Source: CAYPAV01 sp964408805
Lineage (GTDB): Bacteria; Pseudomonadota; Alphaproteobacteria; UBA8366
NCBI GenBank assembly: GCA_964408805.1
Contig: CAYPAV010000002.1
Location: 310,001 to 374,000 of the forward strand
Length of the DNA stretch: 64,000 nucleotides
Reading direction: 5' to 3'
Below, piece after piece: positions 25,872-34,885 of the stretch; the first letter of the stretch is position 1; the number at the start of each line of letters is the position of its first letter. The notes under the pieces were generated by a model that was not told where the DNA came from, ran no database searches, and worked only from the letters and a program-made list of their open reading frames with translations. A program made the translations under genes and the position numbers.

Positions 25872-26657
25872 ATGCTAAAAGGCAAGGGTGCGGTCGTCAC
25901 GGGATCTTCGGGCAGTATCGGTACGGCGATCGCCGACGCGCTGGCCGAGGCCGGCGCGAATGTCATGCTCAACGGTTTCAGAAACCCGGAAAAGATCGAG
26001 AAGCAGCGCGACCGAATGATCGCCGATTACAGGACGAAGGTCGATTATCGAATTGCGGATTTGAACGAATATGATGAGATTGAAAAGCTGATCGGCGATT
26101 GCGAAACTTCCCTCGGTTCGCTGGATATCGTGGTCAATAACGCGGGCGTTCGCCACACCGACAAGCTTCAGGATTTTCCAAATGACGCTTGGGAAACGGC
26201 GATGCGGGTCAATCTCTCCGCCTGTTTCTATACGACCCGTCAGGCAGTGCCGAAGATGCTGGAACGGAATTGGGGACGAATCGTCAATATTTCCTCCATT
26301 TACGGCACGCTCGCGGTTCCGAACCGCCTGGATTACGTGACGACCAAGGCGGCGCTCATGGGGATGAGCCGCGGCGTGGCCCTCGAATTGGCGGAGACGG
26401 GAATCACTTGCAACGCGATCGCACCCGGTTGGGTTCTCGGCACCCACAGCGAACGGGTCGTGGGCGCGCATATGGAAAAGACCGGGCAGAACTTCGAGGA
26501 AGCCGAATACGATCTCATGGCGATCCGTCAGCCGACACGGCGGTTCGTAAAGCCGGAGCAAGTCGCGGCTCTGGTGGTATTCTTGTGTTCGGATTCCGCT
26601 AAGGAGATAACCGGCGCGACACTGCCAGTCGATGGTGCCTGGTCCGCCAAATCCTGA
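25872..26657 (+). CDS. Short-chain dehydrogenase, 3-hydroxybutyrate dehydrogenase-like
   Basis: 261 residues from ATG 25872, preceded by GGGAGG. Rossmann motif VVTGSSGSIGTAIADAL, NNAGVRH near residue 90, catalytic Ser in VNISSIYG near 143 and YxxxK as YVTTK near 155, followed by ELAETGITCNAIAPGWV. The long loop VGAHMEKTGQNFEEAEYDLMAIRQPTRRFV spread over residues 200-230 and the ending ITGATLPVDGAWSAKS resemble D-3-hydroxybutyrate dehydrogenases, which interconvert 3-hydroxybutyrate and acetoacetate with NAD. The exact substrate is less certain than the family. Confidence 0.88.
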   Translation: MLKGKGAVVTGSSGSIGTAIADALAEAGANVMLNGFRNPEKIEKQRDRMIADYRTKVDYRIADLNEYDEIEKLIGDCETSLGSLDIVVNNAGVRHTDKLQDFPNDAWETAMRVNLSACFYTTRQAVPKMLERNWGRIVNISSIYGTLAVPNRLDYVTTKAALMGMSRGVALELAETGITCNAIAPGWVLGTHSERVVGAHMEKTGQNFEEAEYDLMAIRQPTRRFVKPEQVAALVVFLCSDSAKEITGATLPVDGAWSAKS

Positions 26658-27018
26658 GCGAAGAGCGCTTTGACCACCCAAACCCTTGCATTCAGGGCGA
26701 TGACGCCTTCGTCACGGCGATGCAGGTCATCGTCTAGTTTCTCCCGCAGGCGTTAACGCGATTTCCCGGCTCCACCGCCCCATGTCGGCCTGTAGCTATC
26801 GTCCGCGCTCCAGGCATCATTCTCGGTCATCGAGATTGTTCGCTTTCAGGGGCTTATGGAGCGGTGAATTTATGTGTGGCCGAAGGTCAAGCCCATCTGG
26901 TCCGAATGCTCAATCTGGATCGATTCCAACCTTCTCATCGACTTTACATGATAGCGGCAATCTTACCCATATACCGTTAGCGCCCAAGGTGATTCTGCTG
27001 TTATCATTCGTGGAGACA
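26658..27018. other. Intergenic region before the response regulator
   Basis: About 360 bases. The regulator's frame is open through most of it (from an ATG at 26782), but the translated text there has no family match and is Ser/Arg rich, so I treat it as non-coding leader. I see no hairpin with a T-run. It may hold the regulator's promoter; no convincing -35/-10 pair was found. Confidence 0.4.
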
Positions 27019-27894
27019 ATGATCACCTATGGGTTGGGCAATCGTGAAAACCCGCTGGTGTGGAAGGGGCAAGACGTGGACGTTGAATTAAATTCGAAGC
27101 GGAAAAACCGGCTGATCTTTGGTGCCGACGACAGCAAGACCGTTCGCCGTCTCATGAGTTCCGTTCTCGACAAGGCGGGATATCCTTATCAGTATTTCGA
27201 CGACGGGAAGGGTCTCGTCGAGGCCTTGCGTGCCGGCAAGGCGGTGACGCCCCCAGATCTCATACTGCTCGATGTCGAGATGCCGGTGCTATCCGGATTC
27301 GAAACGTGCCGATACATCCGGGAGAATTTCGGTCAAATTGGCGCGCCGATTATCTTCTTCTCGGCTCAAGATTCGGCAACGGCGCGCGACAATGGATTCA
27401 TGGTTGGCGGACAGGAATTCATCGTGAAACCGTTCACGCCGCCCGAACTTGTCGCCCGTCTCGATTATTGGATCGACAAGGCCGACAACGAAGATACCGG
27501 CGAACACATTCTGTATGCCGACGACAGCAAGACGATGTCCAAGGCCATCTCCAAAATTCTTGAGGACGAAGGCTATCGGGTCGATACGTATGCCTCTGGC
27601 GATCAACTGCTCGATAATTTGGCCGGCAAAAAACCGAACGCGATTATTCTCGATGTCGAGATGCCTGGCCGGAACGGCTTCGAGACCTGCAAAGAAATTC
27701 GCTCACGGTTTTCCGATCTGGAGGTTCCCGTGCTCTTTTTCACGACCGAATCATCCAGAGACAACATTCGGCTGGCGCGGGATGTCGGCGGTAATGATTT
27801 CATCTCGAAAAAGCTGAAGCCCGATGTGCTGATCGGCCGAGTAAGGCATGCGACCAAGGGCGGCGTAAATAACGCGCCCATTCCGGCTCGATAG
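27019..27894 (+). CDS. Twin-receiver response regulator without output domain
   Basis: 291 residues from ATG 27019; a GTG at 27076 with GGAAGGGG upstream is an equally good start. Two CheY-like receiver domains follow each other. The first has the acidic pair in FGADDSKT, phospho-Asp in LILLDVEMPVLSGFETCRYI, FFSAQD and lysine in FIVKPF. The second has YADDSKT, AIILDVEMPGRNGFETCKEI, FFTTES and FISKKL. The two copies are similar to each other, including the FETC stretch, which points to an internal duplication. No DNA-binding or enzymatic domain is present, so it may act by phosphotransfer or protein contact. No kinase adjoins. Confidence 0.88.
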   Translation: MITYGLGNRENPLVWKGQDVDVELNSKRKNRLIFGADDSKTVRRLMSSVLDKAGYPYQYFDDGKGLVEALRAGKAVTPPDLILLDVEMPVLSGFETCRYIRENFGQIGAPIIFFSAQDSATARDNGFMVGGQEFIVKPFTPPELVARLDYWIDKADNEDTGEHILYADDSKTMSKAISKILEDEGYRVDTYASGDQLLDNLAGKKPNAIILDVEMPGRNGFETCKEIRSRFSDLEVPVLFFTTESSRDNIRLARDVGGNDFISKKLKPDVLIGRVRHATKGGVNNAPIPAR

Positions 27895-27938
27895 AAACGT
27901 AAATTTCGCCGCGGCTTTACCAGCTTATTCGACGGATC

Positions 27939-28946
27939 CTAACGATCGAAGTATGCCGGGAACGCGTTAGCGAGATTATCTCGGATACGCCCCCTGACAG
28001 GCTGTCCGGCATCGGCATAAACGAAGGTTTCTCCCGTAACCCGTTCGAAAAGCGACACATATTTATTGGAGAACTCAATCAACGTTTCAGCCGGAATTTC
28101 CGGGATGGGATCGTTATAGGGATCACAGCGTTCGCTGATCCAAAGGCGAAGAAATTCCTTGTCCAGGCTCTCCGGGTTTTCGCCGGCAGCGAAGCGAGCC
28201 TCGTAGGATTCGGCAATCCAATAGCGGCTTGAATCGGGCGTGTGGACCTCATCGGCCAGCGTGATCCGGCCCTCGCCGTCCAGACCGAACTCGTATTTGG
28301 TATCGACCAGGATTAGCCCGTTGGCGGCGGCGATCTCGCGGCCGCGCGCGAAGAGGGCAAGGCTGATTTCCGCCAGCGCGTCCCACTGCGCCTGGCTCAG
28401 CAGGCCTTGTTCGACGATCTCCGCCGGCGTGATCGGCGCGTCGTGCTCGCCCTGCTCTGCCTTTGTCGTCGGTGTGAGGATCGTCTCCGCCAGCTTCTGG
28501 TTCTTCACCAGTCCGTCGGGAAACTCGATGCCGTAGAGGACGCGTTCACCCCGCTCGTATCTGGGCCAGATGCTGGTCTCGGTCGATCCGGTCATGTAGT
28601 CGCGGACAACCATCTCCACCGGCAGCATGTCGAGTTTGGTGGCGACGATGACATTGGGATCGGGATATGACAGGACGTGATTGGGACAGATATCCTCGGT
28701 CTTCTCGAACCAGAAACGGGCGGTTTCGTTCAGCACCTGTCCCTTATGGGGAACGGCGGCCAGCACATGATCGAAGGCGGATTGGCGATCGGTCGAGATC
28801 ATGATCCGCCGCCCGTCGGGCAGGTCGTAGGCCTCGCGCACCTTGCCGCGATAGAAATTGGGCAGCTCGTCGAATGCCGCGTCCTTCAGGCAATTCGACA
28901 AAAGTTCGGCGCGATCTCCAGCGTCATTCATGGCGGTGTCGGGCAT
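27939..28946 (-). CDS. purC: Phosphoribosylaminoimidazole-succinocarboxamide synthase, long form
   Basis: 335 residues. It joins CAIR and aspartate with ATP to SAICAR in purine synthesis. Motifs: NFYRGKVREAYDLPDGRRIMISTDRQSAFD (residues 31-60), VEMVVRDYMTGSTETS near 113, LVKNQKLAETILTPTTKAEQGEHD near 145-170, LILVDTKYEFGLD near 215 and DEVHTPDSSRYW near 238. The usual bacterial PurC is about 240 residues; this one belongs to the longer group of about 300 or more, shared with yeast ADE1. Other pur genes are absent around it. ATG 28931 is a possible alternative start. Confidence 0.95.
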   Translation of the reverse strand: MPDTAMNDAGDRAELLSNCLKDAAFDELPNFYRGKVREAYDLPDGRRIMISTDRQSAFDHVLAAVPHKGQVLNETARFWFEKTEDICPNHVLSYPDPNVIVATKLDMLPVEMVVRDYMTGSTETSIWPRYERGERVLYGIEFPDGLVKNQKLAETILTPTTKAEQGEHDAPITPAEIVEQGLLSQAQWDALAEISLALFARGREIAAANGLILVDTKYEFGLDGEGRITLADEVHTPDSSRYWIAESYEARFAAGENPESLDKEFLRLWISERCDPYNDPIPEIPAETLIEFSNKYVSLFERVTGETFVYADAGQPVRGRIRDNLANAFPAYFDR

Positions 28947-29031
28947 GGCTCGGTTCTCTCTTTGAACAATATGCTCGTAGCGAGAACCCGCGGGCTTTGC
29001 AATAGGGGGGCTCTCGCCCTGAAAAACCGCG

Positions 29032-29724
29032 CTATTCGGCCGCGGCCGCCTCGCCGTGGCGGGCCTCGAGTTCGCGAATCACCTCGCCAAGCGGCTCCAC
29101 GTCGGCGTATTTCATGTCCATATCGAAGAGGTTTGCCCGGTGGGCGGCGGCACTGCGATCGCCGACTGCCTCCTCCGGTACGATGACACGGAAATTGTGC
29201 GAAAAAGCATCCGCGACGCCGGCCCGGATGCAGCCGCTGGTCGAGACGCCGATGATGACGAGACTGTCGATGCCATCATATCTCAGCCATGATTCGAGCG
29301 GCGTTTCGAAGAACGGCGACGGCTTGTTCTTGTAAACAATAACGTCCTTGGCTTCACGCGGTGCGTAGGCGGCCGGCCATTCGTCGGCGCGTGGATCCTC
29401 GCTATAGATGTACTCATCGGCATTGCCGAGCTTCAGGTTCCAGATGCCGCGTTGAATGGGATGCCGCCGATCGTCCCGCCGGCTGTAATAGATCGGCAGA
29501 TCGAGACGGCGAAAGGTGTCTGTGATCTCGGCAAGTGCCGCGAGCAATTCGGGCGACTCCTCGCCGCATTGCGGATATTTGGGATCGACGAACATCCGCG
29601 TCGTATCGATGTTAAGCAGTGCGGGGCTGGCACCAAAACCGATCTTCCGTCCGAAGGCGCCCTTTCGATAGGCGGCCAACTCGTCGTCCGGCACGAAACC
29701 CTTCCATTTTTCGAGTTTATCCAC
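29032..29724 (-). CDS. Isochorismatase-family cysteine hydrolase (N-carbamoylsarcosine amidase-like)
   Basis: 230 residues from GTG 29724, which has GGAGGA eight bases upstream; the frame is open to ATG 29784 but that start lacks a ribosome site. Catalytic triad visible: Asp in LLNIDTTRMFVD near residue 37, Lys in VIVYKNKPSPFFETPLESWL near 130, Cys in VIIGVSTSGCIRAGVADAFSHNF near 164. The TSGCIR motif and cis-peptide Val-Ser are typical of amidohydrolases acting on carbamoyl or small amide substrates (N-carbamoylsarcosine, biuret, nicotinamide). It could serve HyuA/HyuB-related chemistry, but is not in an operon with it. Confidence 0.88.
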   Translation of the reverse strand: MDKLEKWKGFVPDDELAAYRKGAFGRKIGFGASPALLNIDTTRMFVDPKYPQCGEESPELLAALAEITDTFRRLDLPIYYSRRDDRRHPIQRGIWNLKLGNADEYIYSEDPRADEWPAAYAPREAKDVIVYKNKPSPFFETPLESWLRYDGIDSLVIIGVSTSGCIRAGVADAFSHNFRVIVPEEAVGDRSAAAHRANLFDMDMKYADVEPLGEVIRELEARHGEAAAAE

Positions 29725-29838
29725 GGCAACTTTCCTCCTTGGCGGATCGAGACGCGGCACCGATTTTACTTCATGGCGCCGCACACATAGAACTAGAAGC
29801 GTCCAGCACGAATTCGCCCCGCCACCGAAAGATTTGCC

Positions 29839-30873
29839 ATGCCGAACGACAACGCCGCGACTTTCTCCTCCGCCGATTTTCCGCTCGACGGCGGTGAGAC
29901 CCTGCCCAACCTCACCATAGCCTACGAGGCTTATGGCGATCCGTCCAACGCGACGTCGAACATGATCCTGCTACTGCATGGCTATACATCGAACCCGCAT
30001 GCGGGCGGCGGCGGTGAGGCGGATCCCGGATGGTGGGAGAATTTGATCGGACCGGGCCGGGCCATCGACACGGATCATTTCTATGTCGTCGTTCCGAACA
30101 TGCTGGGGTCGAGTTACGGCACCACCGGCCCAAAAAGCACGAACCCCGCGACCGGCCGGCCCTACGGGCCCGATTTCCCGCACATCACCACCGGCGATAT
30201 GGTCCGCGCGCAGGAACGCCTTGTCGACCATTTGGGTGCGGACCAACTGGCTGCGGTGATCGGCTATTCCTATGGCGGCTATCTCACATTCGAATGGGGC
30301 GTTACCCATCCGACGCGGATGCGCGCCCTGGTTCCCGTCGCAACCGGCATCACCGGCCGGGGCGACGACAGCATGACGCAGGAACTGATCGACTATTTCG
30401 CGGCGGCCCCCGGTTGGGACGGTGGCTGGCACTACGAAAACGGCGAAGGCGTCTTGGACGCACTCACCCAATTCCGGGTCGATGTCCTGACAAGCTACGG
30501 CGTCGCCGAGGAACTACGCGACAAGGGGCTGGACCCGGCCGGAATCGAGGCCGGATTGCGGGAGCAAGCAAGCGCCTGGGCGGCCGGATTCGATCCGAAC
30601 TCCCTCATCGCGCTCCGCCGCTGTGCCGTCCGGTTCGATGCCAAGCCGCGCGCGGCGAATATCGGGGCCCCGATACTCTACGTGCTCGCGACGACCGACA
30701 CGCTCTTCGGGCCCGAACTCGGCGAGCCGACAACCGCCCATATCCGGGACGTGGCCGGCGTCTCCGCCAGGTATTTCAAATTGGAGACACCCTACGGGCA
30801 CCGGGCCCCCTCGGTTGACTGGGCCAAATGGCAGGACGCGCTATCGTCGTTCCTGACCGAACATTGCCGATGA
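29839..30873 (+). CDS. MetX-like alpha/beta hydrolase (homoserine O-acetyltransferase family)
   Basis: 344 residues. The opening LDGGETLPNLTIAYEAYGDPSNATSN, LLLHGYTSN, FYVVVPNMLGSSYGTTGPKS and the nucleophile Ser in AAVIGYSYGGYLTFEWGV near residue 141 match the MetX family. Acid probably in LATTDTLFGP near 285, His in TPYGHRAP near 320. True MetX carry GSMGG at the nucleophile and a conserved R-x-x-x-N pattern; the GYSYGG variant here is common in hydrolase members, so acyltransferase activity is doubtful. It is followed 22 bases later by the gamma-glutamyltransferase gene, very likely in the same transcript. Confidence 0.85.
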   Translation: MPNDNAATFSSADFPLDGGETLPNLTIAYEAYGDPSNATSNMILLLHGYTSNPHAGGGGEADPGWWENLIGPGRAIDTDHFYVVVPNMLGSSYGTTGPKSTNPATGRPYGPDFPHITTGDMVRAQERLVDHLGADQLAAVIGYSYGGYLTFEWGVTHPTRMRALVPVATGITGRGDDSMTQELIDYFAAAPGWDGGWHYENGEGVLDALTQFRVDVLTSYGVAEELRDKGLDPAGIEAGLREQASAWAAGFDPNSLIALRRCAVRFDAKPRAANIGAPILYVLATTDTLFGPELGEPTTAHIRDVAGVSARYFKLETPYGHRAPSVDWAKWQDALSSFLTEHCR

Positions 30874-30895
30874 AATCCGCAAACGGAGAGAGACT

Positions 30896-32503
30896 ATGAC
30901 GACGGGCATGATCGTGGCACCGCAACCCGAAGCCGTCGAGGCGGGCGCTCTGGTATTGAGAGACGGCGGCAATGCGGTCGACGCGGCGATCACCTGCGCG
31001 CTCGTGCAGACGGTGGTCGATCCGATGATGTGCGGTATCTCCGGTTTCGGCACGATGCAGCTGTTCCTACCCAAGACAGGGGATGTGAGTTTCATCGATT
31101 TCCACACCACGGCACCCGCGGCGGCGACCGAGGATATGTGGCTCGACGAAATCGAAAGCCAATCGCGCGATGGGTTTGGATTTATCTTGAAGAACCGCGC
31201 CAACGAATGCGGCTACGAGTCAATCATGACACCGGGCAGTCTCAAGGCTTATTCGGAGGCGTTGGCCGAACACGGCACCATGGATTGGGCCGATGTCGTG
31301 CAGCCGGCGATCGACCACGCCGAGGAGGGCTTCACCGTCCGCCCCCATGTCGATGAGTTCTGGCAGGCCGCCAACGTCATGGGGCGGATGGCGACGGTCG
31401 ACAAGTTCCGCCGCATCGAAGCGACCAAGAAGATCTATTTCGACGAGAACGGCGGCACCTATCCGGTCGGCGCCAGGGTAAAGAACCCGGATATGAAACG
31501 CAGCCTTGAACGAATCCGCGACGGCGGCGCCGATATCTTCTATTCAGGCGAGATGGCCGAGGAAATGGCCGACGACGTCAAGCGGAATGGCGGGCTGCTC
31601 TCGCTTGAGGATCTGAAATCCTACCGTACCACGCGTCACGAAGCCGTCTGGGGCGAATACCGCGGGCACCGCGTCGCCAGCGGCCAGCCGCCCGCCGGCG
31701 GAATGATGCTGGTCGAAATGCTGCAGATCCTGGAACATTTCGATCTTGGCTCTATGGGCCACAACTCGGTGGACTACATCGCCACGGTCGTCGAAGCCAT
31801 GAAGCGGGCGACCATCGACAAGGACGATTACATGGGCGATCCGGCCTTTGTGGACGTTCCCGTCGAGAGACTGACCAGCAAGGCGCATGCGGCGACGATG
31901 GCAGCCCTGATCAAGGATGGTGAACAGGCGAACGTCGTTCGCTACGGCCAGCCAGAGGAAGCCAAGGACACGACCCATCTCTGCGTCGTCGATCGAGACG
32001 GCACCGCGGTGTCGATGACGCATTCGCTCGGCATGCCCTCCGGCGTGGTCTCGCCGGGCCTCGGTTTCATGTACAATGGCTGCATGGGAGCCTTCGATCC
32101 GCGACCGGGCTTCCCGGGATCAATCGCGCCCGGCAAGCGGCGTTTCACCGCGATGTCGCCGACCATGGTCTTCGACGGCGAGACACCGGGCATCGTGGTT
32201 GGCGCGCCAGGCGGCACCTTCATCACCATGGGCGTCCTGCAAGCGATCCTAAACGTGATGGATTTCGGCATGTCGATGGCGGAAGCGGTCGCCGCTCCGC
32301 GATTCACGGCGAACAGCAATACAATCGATGTGAGCAACCGAATTCCGCGCTTTGTCACGGAAGAATTGGAGGCGCGTGGCTACCCGATCGCCCGCAGCCC
32401 CTTCAGCTATGTCTTCGCGGGTGTACACGGGATTCGAATTCGGGATGGCCGCAAGGATGGCGGCGCGGATCCGGGCCGCGACGGCATGGCACTCGAGTTC
32501 TAG
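30896..32503 (+). CDS. Gamma-glutamyltransferase family Ntn-hydrolase, cytosolic
   Basis: 535 residues. Proenzyme that self-cleaves before the Thr of DTTHLCVVDRDGTAVSMTHSL; the new N-terminal nucleophile would be T359. Other landmarks: GALVLRDGGNAVDAAI (residues 18-32), GGLLSLEDLKSY near 232, SGQPPAGGMMLVEML near 262, GFMYNGCMGAFDPRPGF near 390, RRFTAMSPTMVF and GAPGGTFITMGVLQAILN. There is no signal peptide, unlike periplasmic GGT, so it acts inside the cell, as in the YwrD-like group. It transfers or hydrolyses gamma-glutamyl groups of glutathione or related amides. The hydrolase gene lies just upstream. Confidence 0.92.
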   Translation: MTTGMIVAPQPEAVEAGALVLRDGGNAVDAAITCALVQTVVDPMMCGISGFGTMQLFLPKTGDVSFIDFHTTAPAAATEDMWLDEIESQSRDGFGFILKNRANECGYESIMTPGSLKAYSEALAEHGTMDWADVVQPAIDHAEEGFTVRPHVDEFWQAANVMGRMATVDKFRRIEATKKIYFDENGGTYPVGARVKNPDMKRSLERIRDGGADIFYSGEMAEEMADDVKRNGGLLSLEDLKSYRTTRHEAVWGEYRGHRVASGQPPAGGMMLVEMLQILEHFDLGSMGHNSVDYIATVVEAMKRATIDKDDYMGDPAFVDVPVERLTSKAHAATMAALIKDGEQANVVRYGQPEEAKDTTHLCVVDRDGTAVSMTHSLGMPSGVVSPGLGFMYNGCMGAFDPRPGFPGSIAPGKRRFTAMSPTMVFDGETPGIVVGAPGGTFITMGVLQAILNVMDFGMSMAEAVAAPRFTANSNTIDVSNRIPRFVTEELEARGYPIARSPFSYVFAGVHGIRIRDGRKDGGADPGRDGMALEF

Positions 32504-32516
32504 GAATAGTTCGGAA

Positions 32517-32792
32517 CTAGCCTTTGACGATATGAGAAAGGTTCACGCCGAACCAGGTCGTCACCGCCACCAGCACGACACCAGCGACAATTAAACCGAT
32601 AACGATGAACAAAAGTTTGCCGATCGCACCCCGTCACGCCCATTTCGCACGGCGGCTGGCTTCTGCATGCTGCTTGACCTGTACGCGTTGCTTGACCATC
32701 GCCTCGCGCCGCGCGACACGCTCTTCCATCACGCGACGGCGTTCTTCCTCCTCGGGCGATAGTTTACGCTCCGAGCCCGTCGCGTCTGACAT
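32517..32792 (-). CDS. Small charged-helix protein followed in frame, after a UGA, by a membrane segment
   Basis: From ATG 32792, with a strong AGGGAGAGGAGCGG site, a 52-residue protein runs to TGA at 32634-32636. It is almost all Glu/Arg/Lys helix (KLSPEEEERRRVMEERVARR...RRAKWA). The same frame continues after the TGA for 38 codons to TAG at 32517: RGAIGKLLFIVIGLIVAGVV, then LVAVTTWFGVNLSHIVKG, a clear single membrane helix. Together they make a sensible small type II membrane protein with a coiled-coil head. Either the TGA is a mutation or sequencing error (CGA would give Arg), it is read through, or the second part restarts at the TTG of KLL. No family recognised. Convergent with the GGT gene. 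Confidence 0.6.
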
Positions 32793-33071
32793 AGCTTCCG
32801 CTCCTCTCCCTGAAGAAAAAGCCGAAAATTCGAGACTTACCGAGCCTTTTTCAAGCTCAGGCAACAATCTTTCCCGAATCCCACGTATTTCGACTCGATT
32901 CAGGTTCGTTAAAAAACCGTTAACACGATTGCATTTGTAACATTGGCTACGTTCGGGGACTAGCCCCTATTTAATCATACAACTTTTAGTGCGGCGAAAG
33001 TGACTCGGATTGCAAGATCCCGAATAATGGTTTGATATGGACTCAACCCTTCAAGCGAATCGGAAACCGAC

Positions 33072-33947
33072 ATGAACGACGGAATTTTCAGGGGCTATGA
33101 CACCAACGAACTCGAACGCCAATTCAACCCGCGCGCCTATTCGCCGGACTGGGAAGCGATCGCGGCGACGGGTATGGAAAGAAGCACCGCCTACCGGAAG
33201 GGTGCGCAAAGCGCCAAACTGGATATCGATTATGGCCCCGGCGAGAAAGAGGATCTCGACCTCTTCCTGCCCGACGATCCAGGCGGTGCACCGGTACACA
33301 TGTATATACATGGCGGATTCTGGCGCTCGCGCGAAAAGACCGATTTCAGTTACGTCGCCGAACCCCTGGTCGAGGCCGGCGCGATTGTCGCGATGGTCAA
33401 TCACGCGCTCTGTCCAGCGGTCACCCTCGACGAAATCGTCCGCCAGATGCGGTTGGCGCTGGCGTGGCTTTGGCGAAACGTGGAGAAATTCGGCGGCGAT
33501 CGTAACCGCATTCACGTTTCCGGGCATTCCGCGGGCGCTCATCTCTCCGCCATGACGATGACCACCGATTGGCCGAATTTCGCGGCCGATCTCCCTATCG
33601 ACTTGGTCAAGAGCGGCGCACTCATCAGCGGTATTTACGAGATCGCGCCGGTAATGCATATCTCGGTTCAGGATGAAGTGCACCTAACCGAGGAAATGGC
33701 GGCCCGCAACAGCCCGATGTTTCTAAAGCCCACCAACATGGCACCGTTGGCAGTCACGGTCGGTGGTGGTGAAAGCGAGGAATTCCGCCGGCAATCGCAC
33801 GATTTCGCGGCGGCCTGGTCGGCGCATGGCGTGCCGGTCGAATTTTTCGAATTGCCGGCGTTGAACCACTTTTCGGTGTTGACCGAGACCGCCAATCGAG
33901 CAAACCCGCTGACTGCGGCCCGCCTTCGCTTGATGGGTCTCGGTTAG
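33072..33947 (+). CDS. Kynurenine formamidase-like alpha/beta hydrolase
   Basis: 291 residues. N-terminal LERQFNPRAYSPDW and the oxyanion motif HMYIHGGFWRSREKTDFSY match the arylformamidase HGG[YF]W signature. The nucleophile Ser is in RIHVSGHSAGAHLSAM near residue 155, the acid lies near VTVGGGESEEF, and His is in LPALNHFSVLTE near 273. Family members hydrolyse N-formylkynurenine or simple esters. No tryptophan-pathway genes adjoin, so general esterase or amide hydrolase is safer. The overlapping minus frame at 33051-33683 is a shadow. Confidence 0.88.
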   Translation: MNDGIFRGYDTNELERQFNPRAYSPDWEAIAATGMERSTAYRKGAQSAKLDIDYGPGEKEDLDLFLPDDPGGAPVHMYIHGGFWRSREKTDFSYVAEPLVEAGAIVAMVNHALCPAVTLDEIVRQMRLALAWLWRNVEKFGGDRNRIHVSGHSAGAHLSAMTMTTDWPNFAADLPIDLVKSGALISGIYEIAPVMHISVQDEVHLTEEMAARNSPMFLKPTNMAPLAVTVGGGESEEFRRQSHDFAAAWSAHGVPVEFFELPALNHFSVLTETANRANPLTAARLRLMGLG

Positions 33948-33961
33948 AGTACCGGGTCGGC

Positions 33962-34807
33962 CTACTTCCGGTGCTTCGCCGCCCAGGCGGCCGCCTTTTT
34001 CTCGGCGGCAATTCTCTGCTCGGGCGTCAACGTCGCGGCGACCTCGTCGCGCGCCTTTGACGCACCCGATGCCCGCCCCTTCACGGCCAAGGTCAACCAC
34101 ATCATTGCTTTGACGCCATCCTTCTCGACGCCATCACCACGCGCATATCGGGTGCCGATATTGCGCTGCGCCTTGGCGTAACCTTGCTCGGCTGCGGTCA
34201 GGAACCAGCGCGCGGCGGCCTTCGCCTCCTTGGCGACGCCACGCCCATCGCGATACATCTTGCCGAGATTGTACTGGGCCTTGTCGAACCCGCTCTTGGC
34301 CGCCATCCGGATCCAAATGAACGACATTTCGGCGTCCTGCGCGATGTTGCCGAGACCGGCGCCATAAATCTTGCCGAGAGAGTATTGCGAACGAATCAAT
34401 CCCTGTCCCGCGGCCTCGCCGAGCCATGAAATGGCAAGATCGTAATTTTTCTCGACACCCTCACCCGTCAGATAGGCAAGGCCGAGATTGTGCTTGGCGT
34501 GCGGGTTACCGGACTCCGCGGCCTTCGTCCACCAATCCATGGCTTGGCCACGATCCTGGGCCACGCCGCGTCCCTCGTCATACATCACGCCGATATTGAA
34601 CTGAGCGGCGGCGTCGCCCTTCATCGCCAGCGGCCGCCATGCCGTCAACGCACCCGCGAAATCGCCACGCTGGTACGCCTTCCAACCATGATCGAAGGGT
34701 TTCGCCATTGCCAGAGCTTGGCTTCCGACGAGAACAAACCCGCCTAATAGCGCGATGCGAACGACCCTCGAAAGTCGGCCTCGAGGTAGGCACGAATTTC
34801 TAATCAC
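33962..34807 (-). CDS. Exported Sel1-repeat protein
   Basis: 281 residues from GTG 34807, preceded by GGGGAGTAGAGG; the frame is also open to ATG 34873, 12 bases after mlaC, but that start has a weak ribosome site. The GTG start gives a good signal peptide (RVVRIALLGGFVLVGSQALAMA). The mature part has five or six Sel1 repeats, e.g. AQFNIGVMYDEGRGVAQDRGQAMDWWTKAAESG, HNLGLAYLTGEGVEKNY, YNLGKMYRDGRGVAKEAK and NIGTRYARGDGVEKDG. The C terminus (EVAATLTPEQRIAAEKKAAAWAAKHRK) is a charged helix often seen in alphaproteobacterial Sel1 proteins. It follows mlaC on the same strand, probably as one transcript. Confidence 0.85.
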   Translation of the reverse strand: MIRNSCLPRGRLSRVVRIALLGGFVLVGSQALAMAKPFDHGWKAYQRGDFAGALTAWRPLAMKGDAAAQFNIGVMYDEGRGVAQDRGQAMDWWTKAAESGNPHAKHNLGLAYLTGEGVEKNYDLAISWLGEAAGQGLIRSQYSLGKIYGAGLGNIAQDAEMSFIWIRMAAKSGFDKAQYNLGKMYRDGRGVAKEAKAAARWFLTAAEQGYAKAQRNIGTRYARGDGVEKDGVKAMMWLTLAVKGRASGASKARDEVAATLTPEQRIAAEKKAAAWAAKHRK

Positions 34808-34885
34808 GTCCTCTACTCCCCACCTGGCCTTGTTCAATTCTATTTTCTTCAAGACCAATTTCTTGTTTCCCATCGTTCATCTTGC

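Noticed and set aside
33051..33683. 210-residue minus-strand frame over the formamidase-like gene
   Set aside because: Mirror frame; the plus-strand protein has HGGFW and GHSAG motifs.
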